DNA of 64,000 nucleotides, taken from NCBI GenBank assembly GCA_930367205.1, contig CAKNEZ010000023.1, forward strand, positions 124,001-188,000, read 5' to 3'. The number at the start of each line of letters is the position of its first letter. Position 1 is the stretch's first letter. A program made the position numbers and the translations under genes. Origin of the DNA: Acanthosoma haemorrhoidale. Taxonomy: Eukaryota > Arthropoda > Insecta > Hemiptera > Acanthosomatidae. Below the pieces are notes generated by a model. That model did no database searches. It was not told the DNA's origin and saw nothing but the letters and a program-made list of their open reading frames with translations. This document shows, piece after piece, positions 41,601 through 50,927 of the stretch.

Positions 41601-44196
41601 CTACATCCATTGAGAGGAAGGAGCTGCAACCTGGCCCTGGCACGAACCGCCAGTCGGCAAACGACAGGTACTCCCCAGTGAGTAAAAAGTGATTAGAGTC
41701 CGGGGAGTGTCTGAGGCAGTCGACTACTCGGCCCTGTGAAGGCTTCAGGCGCAGTACTTTCCTCCAGCTCCAAGGAAGGCATGTCTTCATAGAATCTCCA
41801 TCTGACACCCATCCTCCTGGACGCCCCTCTTCCGTTTGTCCATTGGCTCGAACCCTGTGCAGATCTTGTCCTCATTTCAGCCGTCTGTTCCCCTGACAGG
41901 AATGCTCCGATGACCAATGTCTGTCCTTATCTTGTCCTCTCTGCAGTCGCTCTCTTCGAGTCTTCCATGGCTCTTACTCGCAGCTTCTCATCTCTTGAAG
42001 TTAACAGTTTGTAGGGGCCATCTATGAGCGCTAGGTCACTCTCCTCCGCAGCTATGGGAAATCCACCTAATCCTTCTGACCTAGCGCCATAGATGTATTC
42101 GTTTGCCGCCTCCTGTGGCACGTACAGTGTTCTTTTCACTTCTGCCCTGATTACCTCGTCCATCCTTGTCCAGTCAGTTTTTGTTTTTTGGGGGCGGACG
42201 ACCCGAAAACCTATTGGGTTCCCAAGGAACTCATGAATTTTTCCTTCTCTCAGAACTCTTATGGATGATCCCTCTATTTTGAATTCCGTCTCACGAATTC
42301 CGGTCGGCGTCTGTCCTGATAGGTGCATGGAGCGGGACTTTCCGGGATTCACCGTTAGTCCGGTTCGCCGAATCTCCTCCTCCGCTTTGTCCAATAGTCC
42401 TTGTAATTCTCCTGGGTTTCTGGCCAGTAGGGTGATGTCGTCAGCATACGCCATCACCCTATGGTCCAGCCCTTCGTCCATTCGCTGAATGATGTGGTCG
42501 AGCCCTATAACAAAGAGGAGCCCGCTCAGAGGACAGCCCTGCTTTATTCCTCTCTTCATTGTTATTGGGCCTACTGTACCCGTTTGCGTTTGCACCATTA
42601 TCGCTGCGTCCTTGTACAAGTCCTTAATGATCTCCACTACTGTATTCCTGGCTCCTCTTTTTTCCAAGGTTTCTATAATGCATTGGTGGGGGATGCTGCC
42701 AAACTCATTTGACACATCTAGCCACGCCACGCATAGCTCGGTCTTCCTTGTCTTTGCTTCCTCCATCCTGCTCTTGAGTATATAATTGTGTTCAAATGCT
42801 CCGTCGTATGGCATAAAACCTTTCTGATTCTCAGATACGATGGAGTTAATTCGGCACCATGTCACGATTCTTGTCGCCAGTATCCCTGCATATAGTTTAT
42901 ATATCGTGCGCGACATTGCTATCGGCCTCCAGTCCTCTTTATTGATTGGTTCATCCTTTTTGGGGAGGAAAATTGTTCGAGCTGTCCTCCACTCGCTCGG
43001 TATCTTCCTGTACTTACGGCATATGTTGAAGATTACGCACAGGATCTTTGCCTGGGGATCGACCTTTTTCCAACATCTATAGTCAATCATGTCCTCCCCA
43101 GGCGATGAGTTCTTAAACCTACGTAGCCTCTCTCTGACTTCCTCCGATGTGAACGGCGTCGAATATACTTCCTCCGCTACAGTCTTTACTCCATTCAATA
43201 CCGTCGGGTCCCATCCCGTTGCTCCACCTCCAGTCATGTGATCAGCCATTTCTTCCGCTGGGATTTCACCTCTTATCCCAGGTCTTTCCAGTACTAGTCG
43301 CACTGCCTTCCTTCTGTTCAACCGGTAGATGCGTTGAATGACTTTGGGGTCCGTTGTGTCCACTCCCTGTCACCGACCTCCCGTTGTTTCCTTCATCTTC
43401 TCCTTTATATCACACTTCTCCCTTACTTCCGTTGATATTTCGCCTAGGATTCCTTCAAATTTACCCCATGCTTCCTCGTTGGGCGTTTCGCCTGCTATCT
43501 CCATTAGCCTTGGTCTAAATTTGGATATCTGCGACTTGTCCTCTGTTGTCGTTTCTGGCACTCCTCTTTCTTCCGTTTCCTCTGCCCCTCCTTGGTTCTC
43601 TAATCGCCCTCATGTATTTCTACTATCGCTTCAACCATCATCCCCAGCCATTGTTCAGCAGGAGGCATATTGTTTGTCACCGCCAATTCTTCTGGTCTAT
43701 TTCTATCTTGAATGTTGTCACTTTCCGGGTTTCCTACCTCTTGTATTACAGGAATCGCATTTACTTCCACTTGATGTTGATTCCGCCGTCTCCTTCCTGT
43801 ATCTGGAACTCCGATATTTGCCGCTGCTTCCTGCCTTCTTGGAGCCATCACATGAACTAACGTCATGTGATTCTGCAGGCCTTTTCCAGAGGCAAACATG
43901 GCTGGGCACTGTGTGCACTCCTTTAGAACACCATCCGGCATCACGATCGGTCTTGCAGTCTCCCCCAGGCATGCGTGTCGCGAGGCCGGGTACGACGTAA
44001 TGTTCTCTCCACACACCGCACAGCTATGCTTCAGTCTCATTGCTGGTCGTAGATGTCCTCCTTGTAAATGCCGCAGCAGTGACTGTAGGGACGATCCCTG
44101 GGTTTTAGCAAGCATTATCTGTCCACATCCTTCCATGGGGCATTTTGCGTAGGATTGCCCGCTTCCAACTATTGGCAATGGATGAAAAGCCTTCAA
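41601..44196 (-). pseudogene. E4 ORF, N-terminal part: C2H2 fingers, RT
   Basis: 44196-43600 encodes the fingers (CPMEGCG, CAVCGE...H, CTQCPAMF...HMTLVHV). After a frame change and a TGA near 43371, 43363-41927 (478 aa) encodes RIYRLNRRKAVRLVL, the RT with RPIAMSRTIYKLYAG, QKGFMPYDGAFEHNY, AWLDVSNEFGS, GCPLSGLLF and MAYADDITLLA (active site YADD), the thumb and the AAEESDLALIDGPYKLL block. Another shift leads to 41917-41601, which ends LPLNGCR at the G2 insertion and continues at 32505. Palm residues are intact. Confidence 0.88.
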
Positions 44197-45157
44197 AAGG
44201 TTCCCTTAAACCTGAAAGAAATGTCTCTCACCTCTTCCCTCCTTTTCAGTCATTGTAATATCTGTCCTATTGCCCTCTACACTGATCATTTATATGATCC
44301 ACTCCACTAACCCGACTTTAGTCGTCACTCCCCACTCTTTCACTGGTTCACTAACCTCCCCCCACTATTCTCACCAATCCCAACTTTCACTCCCTTCACA
44401 ACCTGTTTTTACAACACTATTGGCCGGCCACAGATTACAATTGTGGACCTGTCCCAATATTTGGTACTTTACCAATTTGTCCTGTTGAGAAAACAAAAAT
44501 TTGCTAGTCTCAGGCTAGCTCAAAAGAAAAAACAAAGAAATAAAACAAAAAACATAAAACATATAATCAATTTAGTATATATAGAGTAGGGGACCGAAGA
44601 TTTTAGTCTGATCTTTGGAAAATGACGGAGTGCAGCACCTCTGTCGCCCCCCAAAATGAAATCACTCACCCAATGAATAAAAGTAAACAAAGCTTACCAA
44701 TGTCCATTGTAGTTGTAAATACAAGAAAATATATACATAGTAATCTGCAAAAACATATATGGAGATGTACCTATAAAATATGAAAGAAGAGAAGAAATAT
44801 AATAGAAAATTACTTGCTAATATAATATGAAAAACCTACCTGATTACGAATGAATATTTAACACATAAAAAGATAAACTTAAGACCTAAAAGAACACCTA
44901 TAATACTATCAATCTAATAAAAAGAGAACCACAAATATCTCTACTACAGCTGTCCTTTCACACACCTTTAATCACTCCTGTCTAAACACACTCATTGTCA
45001 ATATATAATCAAACGGAGCCGCCGACTTCCACGAAGCAGGCCTCTTTAAAGGTCCACAGGGCCTTTGTAGTTGCGTCAGGCGCCGGCACTGCCAGTCAAT
45101 GACGCCGCCAACGGACACTAAGCGCCGTTATTCAAAATATCGTCTGTAACGGCCACA
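44197..45157 (-). other. E4 leader, ORF-proximal part, with splice-like signals
   Basis: On the minus strand an acceptor TCTCAACAG ends at 44482, preceded by a CTAGCCTGAGACTAGC inverted repeat also found in E1 (19701-19720). A GTAAGC donor lies near 44695 and the GTTTAAAGAGGCC-like segment shared with E1 near 45050. No coding sequence is seen. The stretch continues beyond G1 at 49642. Confidence 0.6.
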
Positions 45158-45162
45158 GGCTC

Positions 45163-45324
45163 TGTTTGGATGTAATAAGTAACAACACAAGTTAACAAAA
45201 GAACCAAGTTTATTAATCAGTTCACACACGCATCACAACATTTGCAATCGGTTTATATACATACAAAGCTCTGGAGGTAACAACCAGGTTCAGGTTATAA
45301 CTTACAAATGTTACCAACCTAACA
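45163..45324 (-). repeat. 3' LTR of G1
   Basis: 162 bp, TGTTTGG...CTAACA. Inner side followed by TCCCCCTCCTT, the polypurine tract on the minus strand. Target duplication GGCTC at 45158-45162. Confidence 0.93.
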
Positions 45325-45528
45325 TCCCCCTCCTTAAGTTTTAAATACAAAAATAAAAATATAGTATACATTACAATCATGTTCATATAGTATGTAACTT
45401 ATGATCTAATTTGTAACAAATTATTTGGAAGTAATTACAATAAAATAAAGAATAAAAAAAAAAAATACTTATTAGAAAATAAAGGTTTAGCCACAAAATT
45501 ACAGAGCAAGAGCTTACAAATACAAACA

Positions 45529-48500
45529 TTACAAATCTAACCTTTCTGGTTTTTTAATTACTCTACCTGATCTAGTAGTAATAGAGTCAGGTAAATTCAA
45601 TGGCAAGGAACAACCAGAGTTATTTAAATCTTCAACAGTCCTATCTATGTTTACATTATTCGAGACATCAACAGTTTCGTCAAAATCAAAATCTTTATGT
45701 TTGTATTCAGCATCCTCTGATGGAGGAGCATTGTATTTCTTAATAAATACTGAATTGCGCCTATAGATTTTGCCGTTAATGTTTAGCAAATATGACCTAA
45801 ATTTAAGCTTTTTAACAATGAGTGCTCTTTCCCACAACTTAGTATACTTGTCTTGTACTAAAACATTATCACCCTCGTTAAATTCTACTGATTTTCTGCT
45901 GTGCTCATTATAATAGGTCTTTTGAGAATTTTTATCATAAACTTGTGGATCATCAACAACATGAGGTGCCAGACAGCTATCTCTTATAGGAAGTTTTGAT
46001 CTAAGAGTCCTACTCTGAAGGAGTTGGGAAGGTGAATATTGTAATCCTGCAACAGGAGAATTTCTGTAGTTAAGTAAATATAGATCTAAGTCATCATTTT
46101 CATGGTGACATTTTTTTAGCATGGATTTCATCAACCCTACTGCTTTTTCTGCAAGACCGTTACTTTTGGGATAATGGGGACTCGATGTTGTTATGACGAA
46201 ATTCCACTGGTCTGAAAATTTTTGAAATTCAAAAGAGCTAAATGGATTATTGCCAGTGACTATGATTTTGGGGATTCCGTAAGAGGCGAAAATTGGCTTT
46301 AGACACTCTATTAATGACGATGACGTTTTGTCTTTGAGTTTCTTTAACTCAACCCATCTAGAATAGTAGTCCACCACAACCAAATAGTGCATGTTACGAA
46401 ATTCAAGAATATCCATACCAACTTTATAGAATGGGATTGTTGGTATCTCATGAGGGAGCAGAGGTTCTTTAATATTGGACCTTTGGAATCTTTGACAAAC
46501 GGTACAAGAATTTACAAGGTTTGTCACAGGCCAGTAAAAGAATTGTTTTATTTTTTCCTTGATCTTGTTAAGGCCAAGATGTGTTTCATGCAGTAAGTTC
46601 AAAATGTTTTTTCTACACAACGGGGGAACAACCAACCTTTCATCATAATATATTAAGCCATTTTCTACTGTGATACTATTTCTTATATTAAAATAATGAG
46701 CTAGATCTCCACTACATTTTAGAGATTTTGGCCAACCACTACTGTAGTACTTGATAATTTGATTTAACGTTTCATCCAAATTTGTTTCGGATTTTAAATG
46801 TATAAGTTGCTGGTCAGAGCAATCAAATAAAACACCTACGGTGTGTACAACATCCCTCATTGACGCATCATCTGCAACATTTCCTGCAATAATATTCCTT
46901 GACAATAAGTCAGCAATAACCATAGACCTCCCTGGGAGATACTTAAGCTCAAACTTATATGGTAAAATTTTCAATCTAAGCCGTCTGAGTCGATTATTTT
47001 TTATTTTGTTGATATCCTTTTGTATAATAGACGTTAGGGGAGCATGATCTGTGTAAACAATCACATTAGGGTGTCCATAAACAAAGTTGTGGAGTTTTTT
47101 GAATGCAAATGTTATAGCAAGGAGTTCTTTTTCAATTTGTGCATATTCTTGTTCACAAGCAGTTAGAGTTCTGCTAGCATACAAAACAGGCTTTCCTTCT
47201 TGTATTAATGAGCAACCAACAGCATAATTACTAGAGTCAGCTTGTATCTCAATGGTCTTAACAGGATCAAAAGAAGCAAGTAATGTTATATTTGAGATAA
47301 CAGATTTTAATTTATTAAAATTTTCATCATGAGATTTAGTCCAAAGCCAAACGGATTCTTTTTTAAGCAAGGATGTAAAAGGGGCTATTAAATCAGAGAG
47401 ATTAGGTATGAAGTTTCTTAAAAAATTAACCATTCCCAAAATTTTTTGAAGATCTTTAACATTTTTTGGTGGCTCTAAATTTATTATTGATTGAATTCTT
47501 TGCGAGTCAGGTCTATGACCATGCTTATTAAATAAGAACCCGAGATATTTGACTTCGTTAACAAAATATTGAACTTTCTCAGAATTGAATTTAATATTGT
47601 ATTTTCTAGCCACAGAAACAACCTCCCCAACTGTCTGCCTAAGCTCCTCCTCAGAGTTAGCACAACACAAAATGTCATCAAAATAAACTAAAACATTCTT
47701 TATGTGACCGAAATACTTATATGTTAGTTTTTGGAAGAATTCTGGCAAAACTGCCAAACCAAAAGGGGCTCTTAGATATTTAAAAACGCCAAATGGTGTA
47801 CTAAAACAACATAACTTACTGGATTCCTCATCTAGTCTAATTTGATGAAACCCACTTTTTAAATCGAAAAGACAGAAGTGACTTTTGTTAGCCAGTTTCA
47901 AACTTATTTCCTCTAAGGTAGGAATTTCATAATAGTCTCTAACCAAATACTTATTAAAGTGTTGGGGGTCAATGCACAACCTTAGTGAAGAGTCAGGTTT
48001 TTCTACAATCACAAGATTATTAATCCACTCACAAGGCTCATCCACTCGCTCTATTATGTTTGCATGCAATAAATCATCTAAGCAAGTTTTTAATTTATTC
48101 TTTATTTTATAAGGAACTCTACAACCTGGATTTGCCTTAGGAGTAGCATCTTTACTGAGTTTTAACTTGCATATATCTGGGAAGCATCCTGGTCCACTGA
48201 AGACATCCTGATTCTGTTTGAGAAAATCATCGACTGGGACAGTAACCTTGTCTATCCGACGAAGAAGTCCAAGCTCAACACACGAACGTAGTCCCAGAAG
48301 TGGTGTTCTGTCATCATTCACAATCATGAACGGGGCGTTTATTTTCACACTGTCTTTTTGAAGATCAAGATCAACAGAGCCGATCGGTCGAACAACAAAT
48401 CCACCAAAGGATTCAAGAAGTACATCAGTTTTTCTTATATTTAAGCCAGCATCAAGTTTCTGAAGAGCAGTAGTTGTTATAACATTAACTTGGGATCCAG

Positions 48501-49437
48501 TATCGAGTTTAAATTCAATCGGTTGATCGTTAATTTTAAGCAAGGCCAGCCATTCATCTTTCCCCTGAGTGATAGCATCACAGACACACAGGTTTAAAGA
48601 ATCCAACTTAAAAACATCATTACTCAACTCCACCACTTCATGAGCCAGTCGAATGCGATTATTACGCTTATTTCCGATGCATTGTTTTGCAAAATGATTG
48701 AATTTTTTACAGTAGGAACACTGCTTACCAAATGCTGGGCACCGTCCTTTAGCGTGGTTGAAGCCACAGCGATCACAAGCATATAAACTATCCTGACGGT
48801 CCTGGAGCTCTGGTGGTCTTTTCATTTGTGGCTTCCGATTTACTTCGAGTATCTCCGTCGACGTATCAATCGATGTTTTCACTGGAGGTGGTGCTTTTAA
48901 AATTTTCATGTTGAGCTCTGCCATCTCGACTGTTTTACAAAAATTAACTGTTTTTTCCAATAAAGGGTCCTCTCTCAAAAGTCTTTCTTGAGGACTTTTG
49001 TCATAAAGTCCAAGAATTATTTGGGATTTTAGCAATTTTTCTTCTTGTTCACCGAATTCACAAGGCGTTACTAGTGATTTTAGATCAGTAAAATACCGTT
49101 CAAATGGTTCATTTGCTGCTTGCTTTCTGCTAAAAATTTTATGAATCACCATTGTCTCATTTTTCCGTGGGGTGCAATGCTTTTCTAGGACGTCTAAAAT
49201 AGAAATTACTGTTTCATTACCTGGTTTTAACGTCGTGATTGTGGAGTAAAGTTTTAAACCATCGGATCCCAATAAGTTTTTCAGTCTCGCTACTTGGACC
49301 TCTCGCGATTTCTTATCAGTCTCTGTGGCTACAAAATAAACTTCTATTTCAGTCCGGAATCTTCTAAAGCTCTCGGAGAGGTTATCCACGTTGACGTCGA
49401 ATTCTGAGGGTTTGTTGAACTCCATGGCTAAAATCAC
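45529..49437 (-). CDS. G1 gag-pol polyprotein (single 1302-aa ORF)
   Basis: Order of domains: Gag (1-220), zinc knuckles (CDRCGFNHAKGRC, CSYCKKFNHFAKQC near 223-256), protease (FKLDTGSQVNVI near 312), RT (RLCIDPQHFNKYL, FDLKSGFHQIRL, VLVYFDDILCCA with YFDD), RNase H (IEIQADSSNYAVG), an HHCC region (HETHLG, CTVCQRF) and the integrase core (GMDILEF, NGLAEKAVGLMK). The second integrase aspartate is missing: the usual SDN reads TGN (VTGNNPFSS), a single-base-type change, so integration by its own enzyme is doubtful. The start ATG at 49437 or the next Met at 49425 follows the primer site by about 30 bases. Gag and pol share one frame without a shift. Confidence 0.95.
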   Translation of the reverse strand: MILAMEFNKPSEFDVNVDNLSESFRRFRTEIEVYFVATETDKKSREVQVARLKNLLGSDGLKLYSTITTLKPGNETVISILDVLEKHCTPRKNETMVIHKIFSRKQAANEPFERYFTDLKSLVTPCEFGEQEEKLLKSQIILGLYDKSPQERLLREDPLLEKTVNFCKTVEMAELNMKILKAPPPVKTSIDTSTEILEVNRKPQMKRPPELQDRQDSLYACDRCGFNHAKGRCPAFGKQCSYCKKFNHFAKQCIGNKRNNRIRLAHEVVELSNDVFKLDSLNLCVCDAITQGKDEWLALLKINDQPIEFKLDTGSQVNVITTTALQKLDAGLNIRKTDVLLESFGGFVVRPIGSVDLDLQKDSVKINAPFMIVNDDRTPLLGLRSCVELGLLRRIDKVTVPVDDFLKQNQDVFSGPGCFPDICKLKLSKDATPKANPGCRVPYKIKNKLKTCLDDLLHANIIERVDEPCEWINNLVIVEKPDSSLRLCIDPQHFNKYLVRDYYEIPTLEEISLKLANKSHFCLFDLKSGFHQIRLDEESSKLCCFSTPFGVFKYLRAPFGLAVLPEFFQKLTYKYFGHIKNVLVYFDDILCCANSEEELRQTVGEVVSVARKYNIKFNSEKVQYFVNEVKYLGFLFNKHGHRPDSQRIQSIINLEPPKNVKDLQKILGMVNFLRNFIPNLSDLIAPFTSLLKKESVWLWTKSHDENFNKLKSVISNITLLASFDPVKTIEIQADSSNYAVGCSLIQEGKPVLYASRTLTACEQEYAQIEKELLAITFAFKKLHNFVYGHPNVIVYTDHAPLTSIIQKDINKIKNNRLRRLRLKILPYKFELKYLPGRSMVIADLLSRNIIAGNVADDASMRDVVHTVGVLFDCSDQQLIHLKSETNLDETLNQIIKYYSSGWPKSLKCSGDLAHYFNIRNSITVENGLIYYDERLVVPPLCRKNILNLLHETHLGLNKIKEKIKQFFYWPVTNLVNSCTVCQRFQRSNIKEPLLPHEIPTIPFYKVGMDILEFRNMHYLVVVDYYSRWVELKKLKDKTSSSLIECLKPIFASYGIPKIIVTGNNPFSSFEFQKFSDQWNFVITTSSPHYPKSNGLAEKAVGLMKSMLKKCHHENDDLDLYLLNYRNSPVAGLQYSPSQLLQSRTLRSKLPIRDSCLAPHVVDDPQVYDKNSQKTYYNEHSRKSVEFNEGDNVLVQDKYTKLWERALIVKKLKFRSYLLNINGKIYRRNSVFIKKYNAPPSEDAEYKHKDFDFDETVDVSNNVNIDRTVEDLNNSGCSLPLNLPDSITTRSGRVIKKPERLDL

Positions 49438-49474
49438 GTCCGTTTGTTCAGTTTAAACTAAAACGACTGCGCCA

Positions 49475-49636
49475 TGTTTGGATGTAATAAGTAACAACAC
49501 AAGTTAACCAAAGAACCAAGTTTATTAATCAGTTCACACACGCATCACAACATTAGCAATCGGTTTATATACATACAAAGCTCTGGAGGTAACAACCAGG
49601 TTCCGGTTATAACTTACAAATGTTACCAACCTAACA
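49475..49636 (-). repeat. 5' LTR of G1
   Basis: 162 bp; partner of 45163-45324, about 98 percent identical by eye. Confidence 0.93.
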
Positions 49637-49641
49637 GGCTC

Positions 49642-50748
49642 AATGTCCCAGTGCACCGTAACTACTCAAATGTCCTCTAACTCACTTACTGTCCAATAAA
49701 ATCGTTGGCTATCAACCAACGCATGTTAATAAAAACTTTACAAAAGAAAACCTTAGAAACAGACTACCCAGCTACTGGCCGCCGTAACGGACAAAGCTTA
49801 ACAATGAAAACTTTAAATTAATCGAATAGACAAACAATATGCCTATATACAATTACCTAATTCAACCAAAAGTCGTTGCCACTAATAATGAGATTAGGCC
49901 TAATAATAATAAAATCAAAACCGTTGCAACTGGCAATTAAATTTATAATTGAATTTAAAAAGAAAAAGCTAGCTAAACTAAAAGGAAAATATACGTTATA
50001 ACGTACTTGAACCTATATCTGATTCTAACTGCCAACTGACAATTTTAAACTTAACGGTCCAGTTATGATACCGTTATTTAGAACTAAAATTATCTGTTGT
50101 AAGGGAAAAATAAAAAAATTTACTTCAAGCATAAGAAAGACCGTTACAACTAACTGCAAAAATTCAAAAATCTAAAAACTTAAATCTATTTCTACAAACT
50201 AGAAGGGACCGTTATATCGCCAAACAGCTAACTAACTTATGCTAAAAATAAAAATCCGTTACAATATAACAGCTAACTACTTAAGACTAAAAAAAAAAAA
50301 AAAACCGTTATAACGGTTACAACTAGTCTACAAAAATAAAAATGAAAGCTAATCTATTCTAAAAATAAGAATCCATTAGAAATAACGGCTAACTACCTTA
50401 CAAACTATTACTTAACGTCCACTAAAACTTAATAACTAATAAAAATATAAAGATAAACCACTAAACTTAGAGCCATAATACCTGCAGCGCGTGTTTGTAA
50501 AACATCGTGCTTACCCCTGTCCATAATTGCACTGGTCAGCTGCTGGTGCTGCGCTCCAACGGTGGCAGGCTGAAGCTCCGGAAGCTCCACAGTTCACCAG
50601 CACAACTCCCCGACACTGTCCCTCAAGCACCTAGGATGGTAGCAAAAGTGCTGCCACCTAGGCAGTGGAGGCGGAACCGACTAGCAATTCCGTCCACTCA
50701 AAAAACTGTCCCGCACTGACCTTAACTGACCAGCGACTGACCTAGTGG
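49642..50748 (-). other. E4 leader, 5' part, with CCGTT/AACGG array and splice donor
   Basis: Directly after the boundary motif the leader reads CCACTAGGTCAGTCG in element sense, then GTCGGTTCCGCC (near 50670) and CTGACCAGTGCAATT (near 50525), ending exon 1 at GACAGG/GGTAAGC (donor at 50513-50514). Beyond it the array runs from about 49690 to 50400: GACCGTTACAACTAAC (50150), GGACCGTTATATCGCC (50210), ATCCGTTACAATATAACAG (50256), AACCGTTATAACGG (50303) and others. It is homologous to the E2 leader. No coding sequence. Confidence 0.75.
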
Positions 50749-50763
50749 CTGATAAGAACAGAG
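50749..50763 (-). other. R2-like boundary motif (E5 3' end / E4 5' end)
   Basis: CTGATAAGAACAGAG on the plus strand, followed by GTAAAAAGTGTCTATATTTGG, which is the E5 3' UTR end in reverse. The same arrangement is seen at 25893, 26419, 30025 and 30836. Confidence 0.75.
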
Positions 50764-50927
50764 TAAAAAGTGTCTATATTTGGATAATATAATAGGGGGC
50801 GGAACTTAATACATCATATTAGATGTACTTTACATTTTGTTAACGCTTACATTTCAATTTAAAACATTTTATATACACTACATCCTTTGTCGAGACTCCT
50901 AACAGGCTAGGAAGTCTCTAATAATAT

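Larger units (their letters stand above)
45163..49636 (-). mobile_element. Ty3/Gypsy element G1, structurally complete, inserted in the E4 leader
   Basis: Length 4474 bp with 162-bp LTRs differing at about three sites and a perfect 5-bp duplication GGCTC (45158-45162, 49637-49641). The primer site TGGCGCAGTCG (49464-49474) directly abuts the 5' LTR and matches the tRNA-Ser type known from the 17.6/297 and Mag groups. One long ORF covers gag and pol. It is the best preserved retrotransposon in the window. Confidence 0.95.
30836..50748 (-). mobile_element. R2-like retrotransposon E4, full length but split by two Gypsy insertions
   Basis: Removing G1 (45163-49636) and G2 (32511-41595) leaves about 6.3 kb: leader 50748-49642 and 45157-44197, ORF 44196-41601 and 32505-31045, and a short 3' UTR to the boundary motif at 30836. 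The leader starts right after the upstream boundary motif (50749). The 5-bp target duplications and the codon continuity across G2 show that E4 was whole before both insertions. A second imperfect copy of the 3' motif (TTGATAAGAACAAAG) lies at 30868-30882. Confidence 0.88.

Noticed and set aside
43338..44000. 220-aa plus-strand frame
   Set aside because: Antisense shadow of the E4 finger region; same for the similar plus-strand frames over E2 and E5.
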